A stretch of DNA of 57,791 nt, taken from the NCBI GenBank assembly GCA_026391475.1, contig JAPLED010000120.1, positions 1 through 57,791 on the forward strand, read 5' to 3'. Every line of letters starts with the position of its first letter. Position 1 is the first letter of the stretch. This stretch comes from Bacteroidia bacterium. Lineage in GTDB: Bacteria > Bacteroidota > Bacteroidia > Bacteroidales > VadinHA17. Both the position numbers and the translations under genes were made by a program. Positions 33,045-41,803 of this stretch are shown here, one piece after another. The notes beneath the pieces were generated by a model. It was given only the letters and a program-made list of their open reading frames with translations. It made no database searches and was not told the DNA's origin.

Positions 33045-33740
33045 CTACCCTTTTTCCGATATCTGAATAAGTTTTTTCCTGTCAAGGATCTTAATCTTTG
33101 ACAAATCAGAATAAATCACTCCGGAATCTTCAAGTTCTTTTAATATCCTCACAACACATTCTTTGGCCATACTTGTCATTTCACCAAGTTCCTGACGTGA
33201 AAGGATCATTTCATATTCGTCGTTATGGAACACTTCATCTGAAAAATATAATAAAACTTCCGCAAGCCTGCCAGACATTCTCTTTTGCGACAGGTTGACC
33301 ATCCGGATATGTGATCTCAGCGATTTTGCACTGATATCTTCGATGAGACTCTCGGCGAATGCTCCGTTAACCCTGACAAGTTGTTTGAAGATATCGAAAC
33401 CGATGAAACAGGCCTGAACAGAGGTAATTGCAGCCACTGAATAGGTATGGCGCGAATTTACGTATGCTCCCGGGCCCATAATTAACATGCCTGGCAAAGC
33501 AATATTCATGATGAAGTTCTTCCCGTTAATACCTTCAATGTATGTCTTAGCCATTCCATTTGCCATAAACAATGCATTGGATGTTGGTGATCCCTGCTTT
33601 AGCATTATCTCACCTGGTTTGAAGGTTGCTTCGTACCTGTTCTCATTTATCAGTTGCAGTTCACTTTTTGTCAGATGCTGAAAATTCTTCCATTTTCTGG
33701 TGCACTTTTCACAACTAACGATTAAATTTCCGCTTGACAT
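33045..33740 (-). CDS. Crp/Fnr family transcriptional regulator
   Basis: A 231-residue regulator with a cyclic-nucleotide-binding-like beta-roll (about 25-135), a dimer helix, and a winged HTH: MILSRQELGEMTSMAKECVVRILKELEDSGVI near 178-209. The N-terminus has CEKC (Cys 10 and 13) and Cys 111 lies in the roll. FNR uses four Cys for its cluster, so a redox cofactor is possible but not shown. Divergent from the hexaheme cytochrome gene, with TGAT/ATCA half-sites between, so it is the obvious candidate to control the cytochrome genes and itself. Confidence 0.9.
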   Translation of the reverse strand: MSSGNLIVSCEKCTRKWKNFQHLTKSELQLINENRYEATFKPGEIMLKQGSPTSNALFMANGMAKTYIEGINGKNFIMNIALPGMLIMGPGAYVNSRHTYSVAAITSVQACFIGFDIFKQLVRVNGAFAESLIEDISAKSLRSHIRMVNLSQKRMSGRLAEVLLYFSDEVFHNDEYEMILSRQELGEMTSMAKECVVRILKELEDSGVIYSDLSKIKILDRKKLIQISEKG

Positions 33741-33792
33741 ATTTTCGTTTTTAAGGGGTTCAAAAATAGGTTTTTAATCACACAAGAAACTA

Positions 33793-33833
33793 CAAAGCTA
33801 ATATATATCACTCTATTAATTGATATTTATCAT
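33793..33833. promoter_or_regulatory. Crp/Fnr-type operator and crp/fnr promoter
   Basis: TTGATATTTATCAT (33820-33833) is one base from the FNR consensus TTGAT-N4-ATCAA. A further ATCA at 33807-33810 lies 10 bases before its TGAT half, giving ATCA-N10-TGAT-N4-ATCA. The same composite element lies before the operon starting at 42178, with the same orientation to its gene. On the minus strand TAGCTTTG (33800-33793) is a -7 element for the Crp/Fnr gene; the operator covers its upstream region, which suggests autoregulation. Confidence 0.68.
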
Positions 33834-33948
33834 GAACAGGCCCTATATCTATCAACTATACATATCGCAAATAGCATAAGAACTGTTAAAAAGATAACAG
33901 AGGTTTTTACTACATTGCAGAACGAAATTCTAACTAATTAACCCTAAT

Positions 33949-35268
33949 ATGAAAAACCTAATCAAATTTTTATTACTGTTAACTGTTACAGGTTTCATTC
34001 TCACATCCTGTGAAGGTCCTATGGGCCCTGCCGGGAAAGATGGCCTTGATGGTCTGGCAGGAATAGATGCGAATGAAACTTGTAAGCTATGCCATAATTC
34101 TACGACTGTTGATTTAATATCAGTACAGTACGAGTTATCGAAACATGGTTATGGTGAAGCTGCTTTTACAGAAGCCGGAAGTACAAGTTGTGCTCCATGT
34201 CACTTATCAGAAGCTTTTAAGTATGTGGTTAAGAATAATACTCCTGTTGCTTTTGTTAATACAGCTGGTGTATACTCGAATCCTTACGCTTCATCAGCGT
34301 CTACAGCATACGGAGAAATTGGATGCTCAACCTGCCACAGTAGCTTACATACTACTTTTGCCGGTACTGAGTTTTTACCTTTAACAACTACCGCTGCTGT
34401 ACCTATGACCTTCTTTGGTGGTGCAAAAACCATTAACCTTACACAAAAAGGTGGTGAAAGTAACTTATGCGTAAAATGTCACCAACCGCGTCCTTTTACA
34501 AAATCAAATACTACTGATAAGAATGTTCTTGATTACGCCGGGTTGGTTAGCGCTCCAACTGCTGTGTTCTATGATGCTGCACAATCCAATAGTTTAAATG
34601 TTCTTAAACCCAGTTACAGAACTCATACCCATTATGGCACTGTTGGTGCAGTTTATGCCGGACAAGGCGGTGTTGAATTTGGAACAGGTTATGCTAATTC
34701 ATGGCATACCACCGGAGCTTCATGCCAGGATTGTCACATGGCACCAATTACCGGAAAAGCTGGTGGACACACATTTGTAGCTAAAGGAAATTTTAACGGT
34801 TGTAACGTTACAGGTTGCCACTCGGCAACACCAATTACTTCAGCAACTACAACAAAATACTGGAAACTAACCAGAGATGCTGTTAAGTTAAAACTTGACC
34901 AACTTGCTGCAAAACTAACGATTGGTGGTGTTGATATTCTGAATAGAAACGGAGATGCTGAAACAAACCTTTGGGCTGGTCTAACCACAAATAACTATGA
35001 TGGATACTTAAATATATACGATCCAGCTACTAATCCAACAGTTGAAACATATAATGCAAAAAGTTTCCAATATATTGGAACTCCTCCAACAACATGGTCA
35101 GCGGCACAAATTGCTTATAATGCAACGTTACCAAAGATTACTTTAACAAATGCACAAATGGGAGCTCTTATCAACTTCCAGTTATGCCTGAGAGATTATA
35201 GTTTAGGTATTCATAATACCACCTACACTACAACTTTATTAACTAACTCAATAGCTGCATTACCATAG
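33949..35268 (+). CDS. Hexaheme c-type cytochrome lipoprotein with collagen-like stalk
   Basis: A 439-residue lipoprotein: signal peptide with lipobox TSC (Cys 21), then six Gly-X-Y triplets (residues 23-40, GPMGPAGKDGLDGLAGID), then heme sites CKLCH (45-49), CAPCH, CSTCH, CVKCH and CQDCH, plus CNVTGCH, a less usual C-x4-CH site. The C-terminal 150 residues carry no heme. The stalk would lift the heme domain off the membrane. No catalytic motif of nitrite or hydroxylamine reductases was recognised, so it is probably an electron carrier. It has its own terminator and shares a regulatory site with the operon at 42178. Confidence 0.85.
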   Translation: MKNLIKFLLLLTVTGFILTSCEGPMGPAGKDGLDGLAGIDANETCKLCHNSTTVDLISVQYELSKHGYGEAAFTEAGSTSCAPCHLSEAFKYVVKNNTPVAFVNTAGVYSNPYASSASTAYGEIGCSTCHSSLHTTFAGTEFLPLTTTAAVPMTFFGGAKTINLTQKGGESNLCVKCHQPRPFTKSNTTDKNVLDYAGLVSAPTAVFYDAAQSNSLNVLKPSYRTHTHYGTVGAVYAGQGGVEFGTGYANSWHTTGASCQDCHMAPITGKAGGHTFVAKGNFNGCNVTGCHSATPITSATTTKYWKLTRDAVKLKLDQLAAKLTIGGVDILNRNGDAETNLWAGLTTNNYDGYLNIYDPATNPTVETYNAKSFQYIGTPPTTWSAAQIAYNATLPKITLTNAQMGALINFQLCLRDYSLGIHNTTYTTTLLTNSIAALP

Positions 35269-35305
35269 GCTTACCAGAGTTAAATAAAGAATAATTTATT
35301 CCAGG

Positions 35306-35331
35306 AAAGGCTGACAGAAATGACAGCCTTT
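35306..35331 (+). terminator. Terminator of the hexaheme cytochrome gene
   Basis: AAAGGCTG (35306-35313) pairs with CAGCCTTT (35324-35331), followed by a T run, 38 bases after the stop codon. Confidence 0.88.
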
Positions 35332-35354
35332 TTTTATGGACTCTAATTTTTTCA

Positions 35355-35480
35355 CAGTTGCAAAAAACAACCCGACACGGATTGCAACCGGGCAGAACGC
35401 CGGGTACGGATTGCAAACCTAGCCAGCTAAGAGATTCCGAGCGCCAGCGAGGAATCTCCATCTACCAACCCGTGCATTCA
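35355..35480. repeat. Intergenic hairpin repeat
   Basis: The space between the convergent hexaheme gene and the cytochrome operon (35269-35594) holds, after the terminator, a repeat-like block: two CGGATTGCAA words (35376-35385 and 35407-35416) and a hairpin GAGATTCC / GGAATCTC. No gene is seen. Confidence 0.55.
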
Positions 35481-35594
35481 GAGAATATCAGAGGAAATAG
35501 ATTCATTAATACTATTTGGGTGTTGCAACCCAGTGGAAAAAAAAGATACAGATCGTAACTGTCTCTACAATGATTTTATAAAAATTCTGGAAAT

Positions 35595-35990
35595 TTATTT
35601 TTTAAATGTTCTCATGAAGTTAACAGTGTTCCAGATATCATCATCTGATAATTTCCCTTCATATTTTGGCATCTCTCCTCTTCCGGATTTGGTCTTGTAG
35701 AAATGATCGCCATCACTCTGTCCCTGGAAATCAGCTTTTGAAAAATCTCCCGGAAATTCTTTAAGTGCTCTTGCTTTTACGCCGTCTCCAAGACCTGCTT
35801 TACCATGGCAGGATGAACAGTTTTTTGTATAGATCGTCAGCCCTGCTTTAGTACTTGCATCGCCTTTTGCAACCGGGTTTTTCATTGATTTGAAATTTGC
35901 CGGAACAACCCATGGTTTAGGCTGAGCTACCAATGTTGCACTCAGCATTAAAACTGCAGCGCCAACAAAGAAAAGTTTCATAGTTTTCAT
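35595..35990 (-). CDS. Periplasmic monoheme cytochrome c (class I)
   Basis: A 131-residue exported cytochrome. Signal peptide ends near VAQ (about residue 23). Heme motif CSSCH at 58-62, then GKAGLGDGVKA, and the axial Met in GRGEMPKYEGKLSDDDIWNTVNFMRTF, the standard class I C-terminal helix. Small soluble electron carrier; last gene of the eight-gene operon, 54 bp after the preceding gene. Confidence 0.9.
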   Translation of the reverse strand: MKTMKLFFVGAAVLMLSATLVAQPKPWVVPANFKSMKNPVAKGDASTKAGLTIYTKNCSSCHGKAGLGDGVKARALKEFPGDFSKADFQGQSDGDHFYKTKSGRGEMPKYEGKLSDDDIWNTVNFMRTFKK

Positions 35991-36044
35991 AATAACTTCG
36001 TTTTAATTAATGAGTATAATACAATTATCGTGCAAAAGTCTATT

Positions 36045-36941
36045 TTAAATTCTGTATTCATCCTTAGCCTCCTGCTTTTTAGCATCAATCCTTATCCTTA
36101 TAAGACTGATTAAGGCAAAGAGGTAGTGCCCCCAAACGCCGGCAAGCAGAACTGACAATGTATAAATCATCCATTTGGGTGCGGTCTTTGTCCACAGAGC
36201 CCTGTGAGTTACAGGCACAGAATAATCAGTAGGTAAACCCCACGTAAGGGTTTCTCTTTTTTCGACATTTCCAAAAATCTGATTCTCTTCAAATTTTGCT
36301 ATAATGGTTACATTACCATCTTTATCTCCCGGTAAATCGGAAGGAAATTCAACGCTTGCAGTTCCAGCATCATCAAGTGTCAGTTCGCTGACCTGCAAAA
36401 GACTGAACATTCTTGGAACATAAACTTTAACCACTTCTCCCGAAACCGGCTTTTCTGTTCCGTTTTCCTTTATGAATGCATTTACAGTGATAGTCTTAAT
36501 GCTGTCAATCTGGGTCAGTACCATCTCAAGTCTTACATCCTTTACAGTGATTTCAGATGCACCAGCCTCAATAGTATCATTCCCTTTGAATTCTGAACTG
36601 AAAGCCCACATTCCATCCTTGCCAGCCTTAAGTCTCGTATCACTTTTGAGTTCAAACCTGGCAACACCCTTATTATCTGTAAGAGCAGTGGCAACTAATT
36701 CCTTTTGATCTCCGACAGTAAAAAAGGATATCTCCATTCCCGGGAGAGGCAATTCCATCCTGTTCTTTGAATAGGTCAGTGTTGTCTGCAAAATACGCTG
36801 ATCATCAGTATTTTTGAAATACTGCAGCTGAATATAGGGACTTATTACAGTTATTTCCTGTGAGAATAAATACACAGAAAAAACAGGAAGCAATATTAAA
36901 AGCAGAATTGTATATATTATCTTTTTCTTCATGACAATCAT
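36045..36941 (-). CDS. Exported membrane-anchored protein with Ig-like domains, unknown
   Basis: A 298-residue protein with a signal peptide (MKKKIIYTILLLILLPVFSVYLFSQ), two beta-rich Ig-like domains (LPGMEISFFTVGD...ARFELKSD and ITVNAFIKENGTEKPVSGEVVKVYVP), then a C-terminal helix (WMIYTLSVLLAGVWGHYLFALI) and a basic tail. It contains no Cys-based cofactor site. Position directly after the NrfD-like gene (11 bp) argues for a structural or docking role in the redox complex. Confidence 0.7.
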   Translation of the reverse strand: MIVMKKKIIYTILLLILLPVFSVYLFSQEITVISPYIQLQYFKNTDDQRILQTTLTYSKNRMELPLPGMEISFFTVGDQKELVATALTDNKGVARFELKSDTRLKAGKDGMWAFSSEFKGNDTIEAGASEITVKDVRLEMVLTQIDSIKTITVNAFIKENGTEKPVSGEVVKVYVPRMFSLLQVSELTLDDAGTASVEFPSDLPGDKDGNVTIIAKFEENQIFGNVEKRETLTWGLPTDYSVPVTHRALWTKTAPKWMIYTLSVLLAGVWGHYLFALISLIRIRIDAKKQEAKDEYRI

Positions 36942-36952
36942 TGATTTATCTG

Positions 36953-38260
36953 TTACTTCAATATTTCAATTTTGTCCTTTTCCTGCATTTCGGAAATCGA
37001 AATGATAGGAGCTATTTTCGATACCAGCATGAACAGCATCGCAAATACCGAAACTCCTGCCAGTGTCAGCGACCATTCGATCCATGTAGGAGAATAGTTT
37101 ATCCAGTCGGGACGGGTATCCTGAATAGGAAGAAATGGCGTTTCAAGCGTGGGTATAACAATTATATACCGGTTTACCCATAGTGCAGTAACAGCAATAA
37201 CCGCCGCAACAGTTATACTGGGAATTGTTCTGAACTTTGGAAAGGCGATAATAATACAAGGGAGGAGAATTCCGATGTAGTTCGCAAAGATAAAAAGTGA
37301 ATAATAATCTGTGAACAGCTTATCAATCAGGATCGAGTCCATTTTTATTGATCCGTACCACTTTGTAAGGTAATCGCTGAAGGTGAAATACCCGTAGAAG
37401 GCGGCAATTATAGTAAGTAGTACCCCAACGTTAACAAAATGACGCTTGGTGATATATTCCTCAAGGTGATAGATTTTCCTGAAGATCCACATTAGGATAA
37501 TCAATAATCCTGTGCCTGAGAATACTGCGGCAATAACGAAATAAGGGCCGAAAATTGTTGAATGCCATCCGGGCTGGAGAGTTACGCCAAAGATCCATGC
37601 CAGCACAGAGTAAACGATAATTGCGATTGCAATAATCATTGCTGCCATGATCATTCTGGCATTGGAGAGTATCTTTCTTTGTTTCTCAGTTCCGGTAAAA
37701 CCCAGTGAAAGTGTTTTATACAGTTTCTTTTTCCATGGTGGCACATTCAGTTCAGTATAATCGCGGAGTATCGCAAAATCTTCAATGAATGAAAGGTAGA
37801 GATATATAAAACATCCGAAAAGGTCTGTACAGATTGCTATCACGTCCCAGGTAATTGGTGATTGTATACGCGGGTGGATAAAAAGGAAATACAACCTGTC
37901 GAGACGTCCGATACAAAAGAAAATAAAGAAAGGGCCGATTATAAGTGAAATAATTGTAATTAATTCGGCCATCCTTATCACCGGTTTTCTCCATCCGGTA
38001 TGAAAAAGATGCAGAACGCCGGAAATCAAGGCTCCGGAATAGCTTAATCCCATAAAAAAAATAAAGTTCACTATATAAAAGCCCCATACAACATTATCAC
38101 GCATGCCGGTAACAATATGGCCTTTGTCGATTTGTAGTATAAGTCCATAAATTCCAATTGCAAAAAAAGCAAAGAATATAAAAAAGGTTATATACCATTT
38201 TATACTTGTCTTCTCAATTTCCGGAGTAAGATCTCTGATTAACTTCTTATCTGCTTCCAT
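36953..38260 (-). CDS. nrfD: NrfD/PsrC-like membrane quinone-binding subunit
   Basis: A 435-residue membrane protein with about ten hydrophobic helices, of the NrfD/PsrC family that exchanges electrons between quinone and an Fe-S subunit. Typical features: MRDNVVWGFYIVNFIFFMGLSYSGALISGVLHL in the first helices and helices with acidic residues later. It follows the four-cluster Fe-S gene by 27 bp. The symbol is a family label; the partner catalytic subunit of Nrf, Psr or Ttr systems is absent here. Confidence 0.87.
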   Translation of the reverse strand: MEADKKLIRDLTPEIEKTSIKWYITFFIFFAFFAIGIYGLILQIDKGHIVTGMRDNVVWGFYIVNFIFFMGLSYSGALISGVLHLFHTGWRKPVIRMAELITIISLIIGPFFIFFCIGRLDRLYFLFIHPRIQSPITWDVIAICTDLFGCFIYLYLSFIEDFAILRDYTELNVPPWKKKLYKTLSLGFTGTEKQRKILSNARMIMAAMIIAIAIIVYSVLAWIFGVTLQPGWHSTIFGPYFVIAAVFSGTGLLIILMWIFRKIYHLEEYITKRHFVNVGVLLTIIAAFYGYFTFSDYLTKWYGSIKMDSILIDKLFTDYYSLFIFANYIGILLPCIIIAFPKFRTIPSITVAAVIAVTALWVNRYIIVIPTLETPFLPIQDTRPDWINYSPTWIEWSLTLAGVSVFAMLFMLVSKIAPIISISEMQEKDKIEILK

Positions 38261-38287
38261 TTTCTTTCCATATTACAATAAAATGTA

Positions 38288-39250
38288 TTACCGGGGACCG
38301 GCATTTTTATACCTGCCCTTTATAGATTCATCAGAATCCTCCAAACCACTTTCCACGGGAAACATTCTTTGTGTCGGAGGCAGATAATAAACACTCGGAA
38401 GGGTACCCAGTTCCTCACGATACCTATAGCCAGCCCTGTCGAGCATCAGTTTGCTAAATCTTTCGGTCTCAATCCCATTGGTAACAGTATCTTCAAGAAT
38501 ATCACCAAAATAGATCACTCCCATGGGGCAGGCTGTAACGCAACGGGGCAGCTCATTTTTCCGGAGATTATCTGCACAGAATATACATTTGCCAACAGTT
38601 CCTTCAACCGCCGGTATGTTTGTTTCAGGATCATAAACATGTCCTTCAGGAACCTTAACCTCCGGATCTTTCCAATTGAAAACCCTTGCTGAATACGGAC
38701 AGCCGGTCATGCAGAATTTGCAACCAATACAACGCTGGTTATCAATAAGAACAATACCATCCGGCCGTTTATAGGTTGCACCAACCGGACAAACGCTTAC
38801 ACACATAGGCTTGTCGCAATGAAAACATGGCCTGGGGAACCAGTACTTTGCTGTGTGATTATCATCCTGCAGCAGATATAGTCTCATCCACTCATGGTCT
38901 TTGGGCAGCAAATGCCCTTCCTGGCATGCTTCAACACATTTTCTTGCATTCTTGCACCGTGCCAGGTCAATTACCATACAGAATTTCCTGTTAGGGAGAC
39001 CCGCTCTTGCCTCTTCCTTAAGTTCATTAAGTATTTCTTTTACAGGTTTTATGTCATCTTTATCAACTTCAACCAGGGTACCGTCAGGAGACAAAAGCTT
39101 TATCTTTTCCCCTGATTTTGATTTATTTCCGGCAAAAACTGAAGTGCCGGCAACACCAGCAATAGAGACAGCCCCAACACCAACACCTACTTTTTTAAGA
39201 AAATTACGCCTCGATGATCTTTCGCTCTCATTTTCCTCTTTCTCTTTCAT
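38288..39250 (-). CDS. Tat-exported four-cluster ferredoxin subunit (NrfC/PsrB-like)
   Basis: A 320-residue Fe-S protein with a twin-arginine signal (SSRRNFLKK, residues 12-20) and four Cys groups: C99-x5-C105-x3-C109, CFHCDKPMCVSVCP, CIGCKFCMTGCP and CIFCADN...RCVTACP. The last three are regular 4Fe-4S motifs. The first lacks the usual second Cys (Ala 102 instead), so that cluster may be 3Fe-4S or use another ligand such as Cys 91. It should carry electrons between the NrfD-like protein and the heptaheme cytochrome. Confidence 0.9.
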   Translation of the reverse strand: MKEKEENESERSSRRNFLKKVGVGVGAVSIAGVAGTSVFAGNKSKSGEKIKLLSPDGTLVEVDKDDIKPVKEILNELKEEARAGLPNRKFCMVIDLARCKNARKCVEACQEGHLLPKDHEWMRLYLLQDDNHTAKYWFPRPCFHCDKPMCVSVCPVGATYKRPDGIVLIDNQRCIGCKFCMTGCPYSARVFNWKDPEVKVPEGHVYDPETNIPAVEGTVGKCIFCADNLRKNELPRCVTACPMGVIYFGDILEDTVTNGIETERFSKLMLDRAGYRYREELGTLPSVYYLPPTQRMFPVESGLEDSDESIKGRYKNAGPR

Positions 39251-39273
39251 ACTATTTTTATCTTATAGTTTTG

Positions 39274-39885
39274 CTATTCTGATCGATGATATCCGGAGAT
39301 CATCCCCCAGAAGAGAGATGTAGGTTTGGCTCCGAGAGTACACGTATATATATGAATCACCATGAAGATTGAAAGGAAGAAACCCATTGTTATATGTAAA
39401 ATGTCGGTCAGGATAAGACCACTCACTCCAAAAAACCTGGTTATGGTTATTTCAGGGAAAAGCAAACCAATACCCGATATAATGAGGAGAGGAACAGCCA
39501 CATACATGGAAAGCACATAGGTTAATTTTTGCAAGGGATTAAACTTACGTTCTTCAGTTACAGGAAATGGATGTTTTTCTCCTTTGAACATTCCCCAGGA
39601 ATAATATTTTAATTGCTTACCAAGATCTGACAGAAAATCCTTTTTGCCGATTCTGTAATACCTTCCGTTTTTTGTCAGGAGATTCCCGGTAACAAATAAT
39701 ATATAGCTTATAATCAGCACAATAGCTGCAAAATTATGCCATTTTACTGCTATTGCAAATCCTACAACATATGAAGCATTCTCTTTATCGGTATATTGCA
39801 TACTTAATCCGGTCACAATAAGTATAAGAAACATTACTGCGTTTATAATATGCCAGGCCCTTATCCATTTTGGGTAAAGATACAT
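39274..39885 (-). CDS. Cytochrome b subunit (thiosulfate reductase / Ni-hydrogenase type)
   Basis: A 203-residue membrane protein with four helices. Candidate heme-b His residues lie in IRAWHIIN (residue 12), AVKWHNFAA (about 50), DILHITMGF and MVIHIYTCTLG near the end. A loop between helices 2 and 3 (KKDFLSDLGKQLKYYSWGMF) resembles hydrogenase or formate dehydrogenase cytochrome b. With the NrfD-like protein it gives the operon two separate membrane quinone-linked subunits. Confidence 0.85.
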   Translation of the reverse strand: MYLYPKWIRAWHIINAVMFLILIVTGLSMQYTDKENASYVVGFAIAVKWHNFAAIVLIISYILFVTGNLLTKNGRYYRIGKKDFLSDLGKQLKYYSWGMFKGEKHPFPVTEERKFNPLQKLTYVLSMYVAVPLLIISGIGLLFPEITITRFFGVSGLILTDILHITMGFFLSIFMVIHIYTCTLGAKPTSLFWGMISGYHRSE

Positions 39886-39896
39886 CTTAGTCTTCT

Positions 39897-40901
39897 TTAA
39901 TAGTTTTTGTTATTCTTACTTATCCTGAATACTATATGAATGCCAATAATACCGATTACACCAATAAAAATAATCAGACTAAAAAGATTCAGGTATTCAT
40001 TTCTGTTTGCACCAATTACATATGATTCATTTAAAATTATTCCGTTAAAGAATCCATCACGACGTTGCGCTTTAGATTCAAATTTATAAAGTGAGGCCAT
40101 CAGGATTGAATTTTTCGAATGGCATTCATTGCAAAGTTTGACTGCTTCTCCCTTAGGTTTAATCAAATGAGCTACAGGAATATTATTATTAATTTTTGTA
40201 TGACACTCAATGCACCGGACATTTGCAAAGTGTGCTTTCTGGTTTGGGAGCCAGTCGTGCTTTTGAATAATATTTATCTCCTCCCTGTCAGTCAGAAGCT
40301 GAAAGTGGTTGAAGTCGGAGTGGCAATTAAGACAGATAGCGTTATCGTATGATATCGTCTCTTTAAGATTATCTTTGTTTCTTATATTTATCTTGTAGCT
40401 GTGAGGATTATGGCATTTCCAACATGTAAATCCATCTTCCTCAAGCTTGAAATGAGTACTCTGCTGATATTCAGTTTCTATCTCCTCAAAATGATACTGT
40501 GCAAATTTCTCATCGCCCCCATGACAATCAATACAGTTATATTTCTGCTCCATTCTCAGCTCACCGGCATGAGGAAAGTTTACATACTCTGAGGAATGGC
40601 AGTCTGTGCAACTAAAACTTTTATGGTTAGATCTGTAAAAATCTTCTCTGTTAACGATTCTTTCTGAACACATCAGAGCCTTAACCTGACGTCCTAAAGT
40701 TTCATTAGTATATTCATATTTACCCTGACCATGACATTTAAGACACCGTTCATTATCGTCATGAAACGGAGATACAAATGTTGTAGTATCTGAAGTAATC
40801 TGATTATCCCGTTTAAAACTGAATACTCCCGCATGAGAAGCATAAGTATTACAGATTAAAAACAAAAGAGATACAATCAGGAATCTGAAAATCTTCATCA
40901 A
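39897..40901 (-). CDS. Heptaheme c-type cytochrome, membrane anchored
   Basis: A 334-residue cytochrome. After a signal peptide (ending near SHA), seven CxxCH sites are seen: CLKCH, CTDCH, CIDCH, CWKCH, CLNCH, CIECH and CNECH. A C-terminal helix (LNLFSLIIFIGVIGIIGIHIVF) anchors it in the inner membrane with a short basic tail. Fits the cytochrome c3/NapC-related multiheme proteins that partner with NrfC/NrfD-like and cytochrome b subunits. Overlaps neither neighbour, with 11-16 bp gaps. Confidence 0.88.
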   Translation of the reverse strand: MMKIFRFLIVSLLFLICNTYASHAGVFSFKRDNQITSDTTTFVSPFHDDNERCLKCHGQGKYEYTNETLGRQVKALMCSERIVNREDFYRSNHKSFSCTDCHSSEYVNFPHAGELRMEQKYNCIDCHGGDEKFAQYHFEEIETEYQQSTHFKLEEDGFTCWKCHNPHSYKINIRNKDNLKETISYDNAICLNCHSDFNHFQLLTDREEINIIQKHDWLPNQKAHFANVRCIECHTKINNNIPVAHLIKPKGEAVKLCNECHSKNSILMASLYKFESKAQRRDGFFNGIILNESYVIGANRNEYLNLFSLIIFIGVIGIIGIHIVFRISKNNKNY

Positions 40902-40917
40902 TGATTCCGGTTATTGT

Positions 40918-41772
40918 TTAGAACCTTACAGTAATGTTAAACCCTACAAGATATTTGTCATTTGTATTGAAAACAAGATTCCGCTGATTGATAATCTGAT
41001 TATAGTTGGCTACAAATATCTGGAAAGTATGAGTTGCAGTATTTATTTCCCAACCCAGTGAAAGATTTGGTTTTGTCTGTTCGTCAGGATCCTGCTTTGT
41101 AAGTAATTGGTCATATTCAAGTAATAATGAATGGGAACCGAATAAATTTGCACGGGCACCTGCTGACAAACCTAAGTTCAGGTTCTTATAACCTGCTGTA
41201 GTATCGCTATTTAGAGGTACAGAATTGAAATAAGCCAGTGATGGAGCTACCTGTACTGAGAACTTTTCATTAATCTTACGGGCCACAATTAGTTGTGTGA
41301 AATAGGATAATCTGTGCATTTCTTTGAAACTGGCGGCTGGTCCGAATTCCTCTTCCTTACGTAAGTCAGCTACAATATTACCATAGTATGAAAGGGAAAC
41401 AGGCATACTGTTATCTTCCGTCTGCTGAAGAATAAGATACTTCCACTGAATATCCTGTAGTTTATAATCTTTTGTTGTTCCGGCGCCAATCATTAACCTG
41501 TCGGTTATACCATAATTCAGGCCTATACGTGTATTGGCAGAGCCATAAATACCAAAAAGATTATGATAATTTTCAATCAGGCTGAATCTGTGATGAATTT
41601 CCAGTTCCAGACCACCTTTGTAAGGTGTGGCGACGGTATGATTATCAATAAGTATGGTTGTTCCAAAAGTGAACCGGACCGGTTTGGATTTTTCCTGTGT
41701 CTGAGTTTCTTCCTTTGCGAATAAAGGAGAAATGAATAACGATAAAATTAAAACTATAAAAATCTTTTTCAT
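40918..41772 (-). CDS. Outer-membrane beta-barrel protein (DUF5777-like)
   Basis: A 284-residue protein with a signal peptide (ending SPLFA) and alternating beta-strand pattern throughout, closing with a Phe-terminated strand (KYLVGFNITVRF), the usual signal for outer-membrane barrel insertion. Resembles the Bacteroidota DUF5777 family, which occurs next to cytochrome genes. It could form a pore or a sheath for a cytochrome. It carries no heme motif. Confidence 0.78.
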   Translation of the reverse strand: MKKIFIVLILSLFISPLFAKEETQTQEKSKPVRFTFGTTILIDNHTVATPYKGGLELEIHHRFSLIENYHNLFGIYGSANTRIGLNYGITDRLMIGAGTTKDYKLQDIQWKYLILQQTEDNSMPVSLSYYGNIVADLRKEEEFGPAASFKEMHRLSYFTQLIVARKINEKFSVQVAPSLAYFNSVPLNSDTTAGYKNLNLGLSAGARANLFGSHSLLLEYDQLLTKQDPDEQTKPNLSLGWEINTATHTFQIFVANYNQIINQRNLVFNTNDKYLVGFNITVRF

Positions 41773-41803
41773 GTTAATTAGGTTTTATCAGGTTTGATTA
41801 ATT

